From assembly GCA_965203375.1 (NCBI GenBank), contig OZ241886.1, positions 3,100,001 through 3,164,000 on the forward strand: DNA of 64,000 bases, written 5' to 3'. Positions 41,428 through 50,201 of this stretch are shown here, piece by piece; positions within the stretch are counted from its first letter, which is position 1; every line of letters starts with the position of its first letter. The stretch is from CATQHS01 sp965203375. Its GTDB lineage: Bacteria; Actinomycetota; Acidimicrobiia; Acidimicrobiales; Aldehydirespiratoraceae. A program made the translations under genes and the position numbers. The notes beneath the pieces are model-generated. The model saw only the letters and a program-made list of their open reading frames with translations, made no database searches and was not told the origin of the DNA.

Positions 41428-42546
41428 TCACCACCATCCTTTGGCCCTGCGGTCCTCGACGAGCAGGGCGAGGCGCTCCATGAGGTCCACGCCCATCTGG
41501 CGCGTGAGGTCGATCAGGTCGATGGGGACCCAGTTCTCGATCAACAGATCGTTCGGCCCCCGCTTCCACCAGTCGAAGTCGCGCATGGTCATGAGCTTGC
41601 CCGTGGCGGGGATGCCGGCGTAGGTGCCGTGGTGGTGCGAGAACGTCACGTCCCAGACGCCCCCGCAGGCGTAGCTGCCCTCGCCCACGAACCCCATCAC
41701 CCGGCCGCGCTCCTGTCTGCGGGTGAGGCCCCGGTCGCCGAAGCCGTGGAGCCACGGGCGCTGGTGGAAGTCCTCGAACTCCTCGAGCGTGTGGCATCGG
41801 CCGATGCCGGAGTAGCCGTACCACTTCATGTCCTGGGTCCAGTACTGCCACTCCTCCATGCGGCCCATGTCGCCGCCGTCCCGGTCTCGCACGTAGCGCT
41901 CGAGCCCGTTGGCCATGGCCGCCACGAGCTGCAGGGTCTTTCGCCCCTCCCGGGGGTCGTGTTCGGTCAACAGGACGCCGTCGCCAGCCGCGGGCGGAGG
42001 GACCTTGCCGCCGTCGGCGCCCGGTGACGGCGGGAGCACCTCGAAGCCGGCCTGGCGCATGACCGAGAGGATGTCGAACATCACGTAGCTCGCCGCGATC
42101 TTGCCCTCGCGCATCAGGTAGAACTGCCCGAAGTACATGTGGGTCTTCTTCCCGGAGGCGGGAATGCCCAGCCAGTCCTCTGCGAAGGTCCCGGTCAGGT
42201 GGCCGCAGCCCGTCACCCACTCCGTGGCTTCGCCGCTCGGGTAGTCGCTCGGCTCAAGCCCCGGGCCGCCCAGTTCCCCCAAGTACTCCTGACCGTCGTC
42301 GATCCCGCCCATGAAGACGTCCGGGATGCGCTTCATGTCCGGGAAGGAGCGCAGCAGCGGCTCCCAGAAGTCGGTTATCAGCGCATCGACGCCGACCAGG
42401 CGGTCGATGGGGGCCGACCCGTTCCAGTCGATGTCTTCGTGGCAAGCGGCGCGGACGACATCGGCGATCTGGTCGTTGGGGACGTGGTTCATCTTCTGCC
42501 AGTAGTCCCAGACGGCGGCCTTGTTGCTCTGGTTGGCGGACGACAT
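41428..42546 (-). CDS. SnoaL/NTF2-like protein, two domains
   Basis: A 372-residue protein with tandem SnoaL-like domains: domain 1 about residues 8-165 (WNGSAPIDRLVG, FWEPLLRSFPDM, GCGHLTGTFAEDWLGIPASG) and domain 2 about 200-360 (MKWYGYSGIGRCHTLEEFED, HHGTYAGIPATGKLMTMRDF, LLIENWVPIDLIDL). The HxTGxxxGxPATGK pattern is typical of ester-cyclase-type SnoaL domains. ATG 42546 has GAGGAG 6 nt upstream. It lies between the MetE-like gene and the remnant paralogue, which seems derived from the same ancestor. Confidence 0.8.
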   Translation of the reverse strand: MSSANQSNKAAVWDYWQKMNHVPNDQIADVVRAACHEDIDWNGSAPIDRLVGVDALITDFWEPLLRSFPDMKRIPDVFMGGIDDGQEYLGELGGPGLEPSDYPSGEATEWVTGCGHLTGTFAEDWLGIPASGKKTHMYFGQFYLMREGKIAASYVMFDILSVMRQAGFEVLPPSPGADGGKVPPPAAGDGVLLTEHDPREGRKTLQLVAAMANGLERYVRDRDGGDMGRMEEWQYWTQDMKWYGYSGIGRCHTLEEFEDFHQRPWLHGFGDRGLTRRQERGRVMGFVGEGSYACGGVWDVTFSHHHGTYAGIPATGKLMTMRDFDWWKRGPNDLLIENWVPIDLIDLTRQMGVDLMERLALLVEDRRAKGWW

Positions 42547-42630
42547 CAAGCGCTCCTCGGTAGTCGGTTCTTCATAGACAACATCGGGCGATCCTCGGGT
42601 CCTCGGGTAGACGGCATCAGGCGCGGCGGG

Positions 42631-43773
42631 TCACCAGAGGCGGTCGGAGGCGAGGGCCGCGCCCGCGGCGAGGGTCCCGAGCTTCTCGTAGGCGATCTCG
42701 GGATCGATGCCGGCGTAGCCGGCGAACGTGGAGAAGCCGCAGTCGGTGCCGGCCATGACCCGCTCTTTGCCGACGATGTCGGCGAAGCGCTGGATTCGCT
42801 GCGCCACCAGCTCGGGATGCTCCACGAAGTGGGTCGTCGTGTCGATCACGCCGGGCACGAGGACCTTGTCCTCGGGGATGTCGGCCTCGGCGAAGGTGGC
42901 CCACTCGTGGGCGTGCCGCGGGTTGGCCGCCTCGAACAGCAGCGCCTGCGGCTTCGCCTTCAGTGCGATGGGCAGCACTTGGGACATCGGCGCGTCGTGG
43001 GTGTGGGGGCCCTCGTAGTTGCCCCAGCAGACGTGCAGCCGCATCCGGCCGGCGTCTATGTTGCGCACGGCCGAGTTCAGGGCCTCCACGTGCAGGCGGG
43101 CGAGCGCCTCGTACTCGGCGTCCGACTTGTCCTTGAACATCATGTGGCGGCCGAGTCCCAGATCCGGCGAGTCGAGCTGCAGGACGAACCCCGCCTCGGT
43201 GATGGCCTCGTATTCGGGTCGCATCGCCTCGGCCAGGGCGTCGAGGTACGTCTCGTGGTCGCCGTAGTGGGCGTCGGGCTGGAACAGCGCGATGACTCCG
43301 GGGGACGCGGCGTTCATGAACGCGTCGTGGGGGCCGTGTCCGCCGACCGCGGCGGCGAAGTTGGCGATGTCGCGCTCACACGGCCCCATGTCCTTCACCG
43401 CTATGGGGCCGACGCACTGCGGCCGCCGGTACGTCGGCGTCCCCCCGGTGCGCGCCTGCCGCTCGAGGAAGGAGGGGTGGTCCTCGAGGTCGGCGGGCGC
43501 CCGCCTAGGGCTGTCGCCCTCGAACCCCGTGATCCGGTCCTTGATGTAGGTGGCGTAGGAGAGCTTGCTCATCTCGCCGTCGCTGACCACGTCGACCCCC
43601 GCGCCGACCTGCCGGGCGACCACCTCATCCACCGCCCTGGCCACCTCGGCCCGGTGGGCGTCGATGTCGACGTCCTCTTCCCGCTCGATGGCGAACACGC
43701 CGCGGGTCACGGCCTCCGAGCGGGGCAGCGAGCCCACATGGGTGGTGAGGATGCGGTCGGTGCTGGTCTTCAT
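42631..43773 (-). CDS. Cobalamin-independent methionine synthase C-domain-like protein
   Basis: A 380-residue TIM-barrel protein of the MetE C-terminal family. It starts TTHVGSLPRSEAV, has VVSDGEMSK, LQLDSPDLG, the zinc-site region LHVCWGNYEGPHTHD and the C-terminal Cys in AGTDCGFSTF. Stand-alone proteins of this type include methyl- and alkyltransferases such as epoxyalkane:coenzyme M transferase, and many uncharacterised catabolic members. A true MetE would need an N-terminal domain, so biosynthetic methionine synthesis is unlikely. The ATG overlaps the ATPase gene stop by 4 bp, supporting one operon. Confidence 0.85.
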   Translation of the reverse strand: MKTSTDRILTTHVGSLPRSEAVTRGVFAIEREEDVDIDAHRAEVARAVDEVVARQVGAGVDVVSDGEMSKLSYATYIKDRITGFEGDSPRRAPADLEDHPSFLERQARTGGTPTYRRPQCVGPIAVKDMGPCERDIANFAAAVGGHGPHDAFMNAASPGVIALFQPDAHYGDHETYLDALAEAMRPEYEAITEAGFVLQLDSPDLGLGRHMMFKDKSDAEYEALARLHVEALNSAVRNIDAGRMRLHVCWGNYEGPHTHDAPMSQVLPIALKAKPQALLFEAANPRHAHEWATFAEADIPEDKVLVPGVIDTTTHFVEHPELVAQRIQRFADIVGKERVMAGTDCGFSTFAGYAGIDPEIAYEKLGTLAAGAALASDRLW

Positions 43774-44951
43774 GTCTTCACGTCCCGGATCGCCAGATGG
43801 GTCGACCGGTCGAAGAAGTGCAGGTTCTCGGTGGCCACGTTCACCTTGATGCGGTCGCCGGGGCGGGCCCGGGTGGCGGCCGAGAACCGAGCCGTGCAGC
43901 GGCTCTCGCCCTCTTCGCCGAGCTCGTAGAGGGCGTCGGGGTCCCCGCTGTCCACCATGGTGGCCCCCAGCGTGAAGTGCATGAGGGTCTCCGCCCCCAG
44001 CGCCTCGCGGATGTCGACGGTGGCGTCGAGCTGTTGATCGGCGGGGTGGCCGCCGCTGACCGCCCCGTCCTCCATGTCCTCGGGGCGGATGCCGACCACG
44101 AGGGGGGTGTCGGCGTAGTCGCGCAGGGCGGGCCGCTGGCCCATCACCGAGTCGTCCAACGCCAGGGTGTGCCCCCCCATCTCGATGGCGAACCCGGCGC
44201 CGCGGGTGACGATCGCCGCCTCGTACAGGTTCATCGACGGCGACCCGATGAACGCGGCCACGAAGACGTTGTCCGGCTCGTCGTACAGATGCTCCGGCGC
44301 GGCCACCTGCTGCAGCACGCCGTCCTTGATGACCGCCACCCGGTCGCCCATCGTCATGGCTTCCACCTGATCGTGGGTGACGTAGAAGGTGGTGACGCCG
44401 AAGTCCCGCTGAATGCCGGCGATGTCGGCCCGTATCTGCACCCGGAGCTTGGCGTCGAGGTTCGACAGCGGCTCGTCCATCAAGAACAGCGCCGGCTCCC
44501 GCACGATGGCGCGTCCCATGGCCACGCGCTGCCGCTGGCCGCCCGACAGGTTGGCCGGCTTCTTGCGGAGCTGCTCGGTGAGCTCGAGCAGCTCGGCGGC
44601 CTGGGCCACCGCCTGCTTTCGCTCGGCCTTTCTGATCTTCCGCAGGCGCAGCGGGAACCCGATGTTCTCCTCGACCGTCATCTGCGGATAGAGCGCGTAG
44701 TTCTGGAACACCATGGCGATGTCCCGGTCCTTGGGCTGCACGTCGTTGACCCGGCGATCGCCGACATAGAGGTCGCCTTCGGTGATCTCCTCGAGCCCGG
44801 CGATCATCCGAAGGGTGGTGGACTTGCCGCATCCCGACGGGCCGACGAGCACCAGGAACTCGCCGTCGGTGAGCTCCAGGCTGAGCTCGGTCACGGCTTT
44901 GAATCCGTTGGGGTACACCTTGGTGAGCCCGTCGAGTCTGACCTCAGCCAT
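43770..44951 (-). CDS. ABC transporter ATP-binding protein (MalK/UgpC type)
   Basis: A 393-residue ATPase of the carbohydrate-uptake CUT1 class. The Walker A is GPSGCGKST (about residue 38), Q-loop VFQNYALYP, signature LSGGQRQR, Walker B LFLMDEP and H-loop YVTHDQ. A C-terminal OB-like regulatory domain has VGIRPEDM. It powers the importer whose permeases and binding protein lie upstream in the same operon, with a SnoaL-like gene between them. Confidence 0.95.
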   Translation of the reverse strand: MAEVRLDGLTKVYPNGFKAVTELSLELTDGEFLVLVGPSGCGKSTTLRMIAGLEEITEGDLYVGDRRVNDVQPKDRDIAMVFQNYALYPQMTVEENIGFPLRLRKIRKAERKQAVAQAAELLELTEQLRKKPANLSGGQRQRVAMGRAIVREPALFLMDEPLSNLDAKLRVQIRADIAGIQRDFGVTTFYVTHDQVEAMTMGDRVAVIKDGVLQQVAAPEHLYDEPDNVFVAAFIGSPSMNLYEAAIVTRGAGFAIEMGGHTLALDDSVMGQRPALRDYADTPLVVGIRPEDMEDGAVSGGHPADQQLDATVDIREALGAETLMHFTLGATMVDSGDPDALYELGEEGESRCTARFSAATRARPGDRIKVNVATENLHFFDRSTHLAIRDVKT

Positions 44952-44986
44952 CGAACCTCTCCCCTCCCTCGCCGTCGAAGCAATCG

Positions 44987-45038
44987 ACCCCGAGCTGTGC
45001 TTGCCCGTGGGGGAAGTCCACCCCGAGCTGTGCTTGCC
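44987..45038. repeat. 19-bp repeat in the spacer before the ATPase gene
   Basis: accccgagctgtgcttgcc occurs at 44987-45005 and 45020-45038 (33-bp period), filling most of the gap between the SnoaL-like gene end and the ATPase start. Confidence 0.85.
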
Positions 45039-45050
45039 ATGGCCGTGCGT

Positions 45051-46079
45051 TCACAGCGCCTCCCCGTTCAGTTGCCGCATCCGGGCCAGGACGTCGAGGC
45101 CCTGCATGCCCAGCCAGTGGAGCAGGTCGATGAAGACCCAGTTCTCGGCCAGCTTGTCGCCGGCTCGGCGGTAGACGTCGACGACTCGCATGTCGGCGGG
45201 CGTGTCCGAGCCGGTCATGCCGAGGAACCCGCCCGTGGGGGTGTTGGTGAGGTTCGGCCAGCCGAAGGAGCAGGCGTAGTCGCCCTCGGCGAACCGGGCG
45301 ACGTGGCCGTTGAAGGTCTTGTCCGACAGGTTGAACCGGAACGGATGCTGGTGCTGCTGCTGGTACCGGTCGATCGTGTACGACGCTCCGATCCCGCCGG
45401 GGCCCGACCAGATCATGTCCTCGTGCCAGGTCCGGGCCAGCACCTCGCGGGGGACGCGGTCGTCGCCGGTCTCGTTGCCGACCCGGTTGGCCTCGCTCAG
45501 GTCGTCGATCATGCGGTCGACGAGCGCCATCGTCTCCTTGCCCTCGGTGGCGTCCTGCTCGTCGTGGAGCAGGCCGTCGTGGGTGAGGGGGCCCGGGTGG
45601 ACGTGCGACGAGCCGCCGGCCGGGGGCAGCGGGTACTGGCCCGCCTGGCCCATGACGCTGATCACGTCGGCGAACACCGCCGATTCGGCGATCAAGTCTC
45701 CCTCCACCCGGTGGAACTGCGCGTAGCGCAGGAAGCACATTCGGCGGGTCGGCGGGATGGCCAGCCACGGCCGGTCGAACAGGCCCAGCAGGTGGCCCAT
45801 CTCGCAGACCCACACCCCCTCGCCGGCGGTGTTCTCGCCGGCGAGGAACACGTCGGGTCGGCGCTGAACGGGCGAGAACGCCTCGCGCAGCGGCGCCCAG
45901 AAGCCCGAGGCCACCGCCTCGGCGCCCTCGAGCTCGTCGAAGGGATGCACGCCCCGCCAGCGGTAGTCGTCGCCCACCCCGGCGGCGATGGCGTCGGCCA
46001 GGGCTCGGGCCGGCGCGCCGTCGATGGCGGCGAGGTGGCGGCGGACGACCGCCTTCGAGTGCTGGAGCGCGGAGCTCAT
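45051..46079 (-). CDS. SnoaL/NTF2-like protein, two domains
   Basis: A 342-residue relative of the 41428-42546 protein. Domain 1 has YRWRGVHPFDELEG, FWAPLREAFSPVQ and GHLLGLFDRPWLAIPPTRR. Domain 2 has HEDMIWSGPGGIGASYTIDR, GGFLGMTGSDTPADMRVVDV and LAENWVFIDLLHWL. ATG 46079 overlaps the permease stop by 4 bp, so it is translated together with the importer. Its position between permease and ATPase genes implies a direct role in processing the imported compound. Confidence 0.8.
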   Translation of the reverse strand: MSSALQHSKAVVRRHLAAIDGAPARALADAIAAGVGDDYRWRGVHPFDELEGAEAVASGFWAPLREAFSPVQRRPDVFLAGENTAGEGVWVCEMGHLLGLFDRPWLAIPPTRRMCFLRYAQFHRVEGDLIAESAVFADVISVMGQAGQYPLPPAGGSSHVHPGPLTHDGLLHDEQDATEGKETMALVDRMIDDLSEANRVGNETGDDRVPREVLARTWHEDMIWSGPGGIGASYTIDRYQQQHQHPFRFNLSDKTFNGHVARFAEGDYACSFGWPNLTNTPTGGFLGMTGSDTPADMRVVDVYRRAGDKLAENWVFIDLLHWLGMQGLDVLARMRQLNGEAL

Positions 46080-47080
46080 CCCTTCACGGCTCCCGCTCCG
46101 AGCCCCTTCACCAGGTGCTTCTGGAACACGATGATCACGATCACGATCGGCAGGGTGATCGACACCGACGCCGCCGCGGCCTCGGTGAGCGTGGTCGTGC
46201 TCTCGCCGCCGGTCAGAGCGGAGAGCGCCACCGGCAGGGTCCACTCGGTCACGGCCAGGACGCGGACGAAGAGGAACTCGTTGTAGGCCAACAACATGGT
46301 GAACAGCGAGGTGGCGATGATGCCGGGCCACATCATGGGGATCACGGCCATGCGGAAGGCCTGGAGCCGGGTGGCCCCGTCCATCATGGCCGCCTCCTCG
46401 ATCTCCCTCGGCACCTCCATGAAGAAGCTCCGCAGCATCCAGATGGTGAACGGCTGGTTGACCGACACGAGGGCCAGCACGATCACCAGCCGCGAATCCA
46501 GGATGCCCAGCTCCTTGGCGACGATGAAGTACGGCAGGACGAACGCCGTGCGCGGGAGGGCTCGGAAGGCGAGCGCCACGATGAGGATCACAGCCCCCGA
46601 CAGCCCGGAGTAGCGGGCCAGCGCGTAGCCGGCGAGCAACCCGATCGATATCGAGATGATCACGGTGAGGACGGTGACGAAGACCGAGTTGACGAAGTAG
46701 TCGAACTCCCGGTTCATGTCGAAGAATCTCGGGAACGACTGCAGCGCGATCCACAGCACGACCGCGACGCCGAGGTTCCACGGCCAGCTCGTCTCGGCCC
46801 GCCGGGAGGCCCACACCAGCGCCGAGATCACCGCGATCAGAACCAGGAAGAACAGGGCCAACTGGTACATGCTCTGGTCCTCGTCGCGGAACCAGAACTT
46901 GCGATACGGATCGGCCGTGATGTCGTAGCCCCACAGGGTCGGCGTGCTTCTGATCGTGTCGCGGGTGAACTTGATGGAGTTCTGAGCGGCCCAGAAGAAG
47001 GGCACCGAGCTGACGACGATGGCGATCAGCAGCGAGGTGTGGATGCCCATCGTGTTGGCGGCGGCCCGCAACTGCTTCAT
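46076..47080 (-). CDS. ABC transporter permease (MalG-like)
   Basis: A 334-residue inner-membrane permease. The N-terminal part has helices at about 15-35 and 75-95, and a BPD_transp_1 domain with four more helices follows. The EAA loop reads PREIEEAAMMDGATRLQAFR, the contact site for the ATPase. Residues ~40-120 form an extra region that is longer than usual for MalG. The start overlaps the MalF-like gene stop by 4 bp. Confidence 0.93.
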   Translation of the reverse strand: MKQLRAAANTMGIHTSLLIAIVVSSVPFFWAAQNSIKFTRDTIRSTPTLWGYDITADPYRKFWFRDEDQSMYQLALFFLVLIAVISALVWASRRAETSWPWNLGVAVVLWIALQSFPRFFDMNREFDYFVNSVFVTVLTVIISISIGLLAGYALARYSGLSGAVILIVALAFRALPRTAFVLPYFIVAKELGILDSRLVIVLALVSVNQPFTIWMLRSFFMEVPREIEEAAMMDGATRLQAFRMAVIPMMWPGIIATSLFTMLLAYNEFLFVRVLAVTEWTLPVALSALTGGESTTTLTEAAAASVSITLPIVIVIIVFQKHLVKGLGAGAVKG

Positions 47081-47940
47081 CGTTCCGCGATCTGCTCTCG
47101 GTAGGACTTGCGCAGGAACGGGATCAGCACGGCGAAGATGCCGATGACCATGAGCACGGCGATGGCGTTGCCCTTGCCGACCCGGCCGATCTGGGCGTTG
47201 AGCGCGGTGTTGAAGTTGTAGACCGACAGCGTGTGGGCGGACTCACCCACGCTCTGCCCGAACACGAACGAGCTGTCGAACACCCGATACGAGTCCATGA
47301 TGGTGATGAGCAGGACGAAGATGATCAGCGACCGCAGATGCGGGATCACCACGAACCACTGCTTGGCCCAAAAGCCGGCGCCGTCCATGTCGGCGGCCTC
47401 GATGCGCTCCTCGGGGAGTATCTGCATGCCGGCGAAGAACGTGATCACCGCGAAAGGGGTGATCGACCAGATGCCGTGCAGGATGATCGCCCACTTCACA
47501 TTCCCGGAGTTGATCACGAACGGCTCGTCGGTGAGGACCTCCCACAGCCAACTGAGCAGACCGCCCCGGTCGAAGAGGTCGCGGACCAACAGCGTGCTCA
47601 CCACGGGCGTGACGATGAACGGCAGCAGGATCGCGGCCAGGTAGAAGCCCCGGCCGCGCTTCACCCGGTCGAGCAGGTTGGCCAACCCCAGCCCCAGGAC
47701 GAGGTGGGCCGGGACGACGACGGCGACGAAGAGCATGGTCAGCCGGAAGGCGGCCCAGAAGTCCGGGTCCTGCAGGGTGTCGGTGTAGTTCTCGAGCCCG
47801 ATCCACTCACGGCTGGACAGGTCGCGCAGGAAGATGCGGTTGAACGACAAGAAGACCGTGGTGACGAGCGGGAAGACCATGAGCGCGCTCATGACCGCCA
47901 CGCTGGGCCACGTAAACCAGGCAAACGTCCGTCTATTCAC
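47077..47940 (-). CDS. ABC transporter permease (MalF/UgpA-like)
   Basis: A 287-residue permease with six predicted helices, the first at about 12-32 (SVAMSALMVFPLVTTVF), and an EAA-type loop EERIEAADMDGAGFWAKQWF. It pairs with the following MalG-like gene. It is separated from the binding-protein gene by 111 bp containing a strong hairpin, which would lower permease expression relative to the binding protein. Confidence 0.93.
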   Translation of the reverse strand: MNRRTFAWFTWPSVAVMSALMVFPLVTTVFLSFNRIFLRDLSSREWIGLENYTDTLQDPDFWAAFRLTMLFVAVVVPAHLVLGLGLANLLDRVKRGRGFYLAAILLPFIVTPVVSTLLVRDLFDRGGLLSWLWEVLTDEPFVINSGNVKWAIILHGIWSITPFAVITFFAGMQILPEERIEAADMDGAGFWAKQWFVVIPHLRSLIIFVLLITIMDSYRVFDSSFVFGQSVGESAHTLSVYNFNTALNAQIGRVGKGNAIAVLMVIGIFAVLIPFLRKSYREQIAER

Positions 47941-47987
47941 CCGCCCCCCGTCTCTCTAGTCCTTTCCCGTCGGAATGCTAGGTCGGG

Positions 47988-48040
47988 AACGCTCCCGCCG
48001 GGGCCGGACCACACACGGGGCCGGCCCCGGCGGGAGCGTT
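47988..48040 (-). terminator. Strong intra-operon hairpin between binding protein and permease genes
   Basis: Perfect 20-bp inverted repeat: 47988-48007 pairs with 48021-48040 across a 13-nt loop, GC-rich, beginning aacgctcccgcc. It lies 11 bp after the binding-protein gene. Such hairpins stabilise the upstream mRNA or stop part of the transcripts so the binding protein is made in excess. A CT-rich stretch but no T run follows in the leftward direction. Confidence 0.85.
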
Positions 48041-48051
48041 CGGCTTTCTCC

Positions 48052-49494
48052 TTACATGAACCCTGCCGCGGTCGCCTCTTCGATGTAGCGAGCCTCGGCG
48101 TTGGCCAGCGCTGTCGCCGGATCGGCGTTGTTCTGGAGCACCTCGAGCAGCTCGTCGCCGATCGCGCCCTGCGCGAGCGGCAGGGCCGGGTTCTTCGACG
48201 TGGACCCCACGCCCTCGGCGATGCTCTGAAGCAGGGCAGCCGAGTTCCGCGGGCCGTCGGGGTTGCTCGCGCTGTTGCGCGAGACCGCGGCATGGGCCGC
48301 GGCGGCGTTCTGGCTCTCGAGATCGGTCGCGGCCATGATCACCTGGAAGATGAGCTCGGGGTCGACCGAGGTCCCGGCCGGGATCGAGTACAGGTCGACG
48401 AACGCCCCGCCGGTGCGGAGCGAGCCCGCCTCGGTGTAGAGAGCCGGAGCGAACCGGATCTGGCCGACGACCAGAGAGTTCTCCTCGTCGTCCATGGCCG
48501 CGGCCCGCGAGGCCCAGATCGACGCCATGGGGAGCTCGCCCGCTCGCAGCGCAGCCTCGGCGTCGTCGATGCTGAACGTGCGACCGGCGTCGCTCATGCA
48601 GGCGTCGCGGAGCGCAACCATGTGCTGGACGGCGGCAAGACCCTCGGGAGAGTTGAACGCCGGCGAGTTGTCGTCGTTCAGGTAGTAACCGCCGAGGGAC
48701 TTGATGATGTCTTGGAACTCCAGGTCGTTGGCCCAGTTAGCGGCCACGTTCATGTTGAACGGATCGTCGTACCCGGCGCCGCGCAGCACGCCGCAGGCCT
48801 CGATGACCTCGGCGAAGGTGTCGGGCGGCGTGACCCCGTTCTCCGAGAGGATCGACTCGTTGTAGAAGAAGTGCCTGGTGTTGCTGATCACCGGCACGCC
48901 GAGGATCCGGCCGTCGACGGTGCCCGTCCCCCACATGGCATCGGAGATGTCTCCGAGGTCGAACTCGTCTCGGTACTTCTCGATGAACGGGGCGAGATCG
49001 GTCAGCTTGTCGGCGTGAATGCCCACCGTCGAGTTGGTCACCTGCACGATCTCGAACTCCGGTGATCCGGTGCCGAGATCGAGGGTGATCTGGTCCTGCG
49101 CGTCATTCGACGCGAGGAGCTGAACGTTCACCTCCAGGTTGCCGCTGTTGCACTCCTCGAACTCCATGGCGTATTGCGCGGTGACCGGGAACTCCCAGCC
49201 CAGCACATCGATCGAGACGCTTTCGGCCGGCTCCGGGACCGGGCACTCGTCTGAGATCATGCTCATCTCAGCCCCGGGCGCCGGTTCGGGCTCGGGATCA
49301 GGCGCCGGCGCCGGTTCGGGATCCGAATCGGGCTCGGGCGCCGCTTCCGGCTCGTTTGCCTCCTGTGCCCCGCTCTCGACGGCCCCGCCGCTGTCGACGG
49401 GATCGTCGTCGTCGCCGCCGCACGCCGCGGCGACGAGGGTGAGGGCGCAGAGGACGGCGAGCAGCCGCCGCCCGTGTTTGCCTGTGCTCATCAT
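48052..49494 (-). CDS. ABC transporter solute-binding lipoprotein (family 1)
   Basis: A 480-residue lipoprotein. The signal peptide ends in a lipobox LVAAACGG. An acidic Pro/Glu/Asp-rich linker (about residues 30-75, many PEP repeats) leads to an extracellular solute-binding family 1 domain with GVPVISNTRHFFYNESIL and GGAFVDLYSIPAG. It probably binds a small sugar-like or polyol-like compound for the importer; the ligand cannot be read from sequence. ATG 49494 overlaps the alpha/beta hydrolase stop by 4 bp and AGGAGGG lies upstream; ATG 49491 is equally possible. Confidence 0.93.
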   Translation of the reverse strand: MMSTGKHGRRLLAVLCALTLVAAACGGDDDDPVDSGGAVESGAQEANEPEAAPEPDSDPEPAPAPDPEPEPAPGAEMSMISDECPVPEPAESVSIDVLGWEFPVTAQYAMEFEECNSGNLEVNVQLLASNDAQDQITLDLGTGSPEFEIVQVTNSTVGIHADKLTDLAPFIEKYRDEFDLGDISDAMWGTGTVDGRILGVPVISNTRHFFYNESILSENGVTPPDTFAEVIEACGVLRGAGYDDPFNMNVAANWANDLEFQDIIKSLGGYYLNDDNSPAFNSPEGLAAVQHMVALRDACMSDAGRTFSIDDAEAALRAGELPMASIWASRAAAMDDEENSLVVGQIRFAPALYTEAGSLRTGGAFVDLYSIPAGTSVDPELIFQVIMAATDLESQNAAAAHAAVSRNSASNPDGPRNSAALLQSIAEGVGSTSKNPALPLAQGAIGDELLEVLQNNADPATALANAEARYIEEATAAGFM

Positions 49495-50201
49495 GGTTCC
49501 CTCCTGGGTTGATGGTTGTTGCACATCTGCAGCCAGCTCTTGATGGCCCCGGTGAGCGGGGCTGGCTGGTCGATCGTCGACAGGTGTCCGGCGTGCTCCG
49601 CGATCACCAGGCTCGCGTCGCGAGCGCGCGCCGCGAGGTCGGCGTGGAGCTTGGGCGGGCAGAGTTGATCGTGGCGCCCGCAGGCGATGAGGACCGGCCC
49701 CTCGAAGTCCGCCACGATCGGGCGCCGGTCGTGGCGGCGGTCGAGCAGCGCGTCGTTCTGCCGGAGGAAGCCCGCCGGTCCGACCGCCCTGGCCATGTCG
49801 GCGATGAGCGGACCGTGAGCCTCCGGTGAGACGGACATCGCGGGGCTGATCTCTTCGACCACTCGGGCGAAGTGGCCGGCGCGCACGTCGGAGGCCCAAC
49901 GCCGCCGGTTTCGGTTCTGCGCCTCGTCGGGGGTGTCGAGATTGAAGTCGATGAGCGCCATCCCGGTCACTCGCTCGGGGGCGAGGTCGGCGATCTCGGC
50001 GGCGACGATGCCGCCCATCGAAAGCCCGACCACGGCGAACTGCGGCGGCATCTCGCTCATGGCCCGGGCGGCCATGGCCGAGATCGAGTCGTCGAGCGCG
50101 AGGTCGGCGACGGCGGAGGGGTGATCGATCTCCCGAAGCTGATCGGCGAAGACCCTCTCGTCGCACAGCGACCCGGGCAGGAAGAGCACGGGCATGGTCA
50201 C
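49491..50201 (-). CDS. Alpha/beta hydrolase
   Basis: A 236-residue alpha/beta hydrolase with the nucleophile elbow GLSMGG, catalytic Asp in CGRHDQLCPP and catalytic His in HAGHLSTIDQP; the oxyanion region is LPGSLCDERVF. It would hydrolyse an ester, thioester or C-C bond in the pathway. The GTG at 50201 (GGAGGG 7 nt upstream) overlaps the cupin gene stop as GTGA; ATG 50195 is an alternative. Confidence 0.88.
   Translation of the reverse strand: MTMPVLFLPGSLCDERVFADQLREIDHPSAVADLALDDSISAMAARAMSEMPPQFAVVGLSMGGIVAAEIADLAPERVTGMALIDFNLDTPDEAQNRNRRRWASDVRAGHFARVVEEISPAMSVSPEAHGPLIADMARAVGPAGFLRQNDALLDRRHDRRPIVADFEGPVLIACGRHDQLCPPKLHADLAARARDASLVIAEHAGHLSTIDQPAPLTGAIKSWLQMCNNHQPRREP

Noticed and set aside
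42631..43773. Methionine synthase MetE
   Set aside because: Only the C-terminal barrel is present and the gene is embedded in a transport/catabolic operon; no methionine-related riboswitch or gene is nearby.
42139..49065. Very long plus-strand open frames opposite the catabolic operon (for example 42139-43929, 43797-46286, 47233-49065)
   Set aside because: They are antisense to well-supported genes, encode composition-driven Gly/Val/Arg/His-rich sequence and have no recognisable domain; high GC keeps these frames open.
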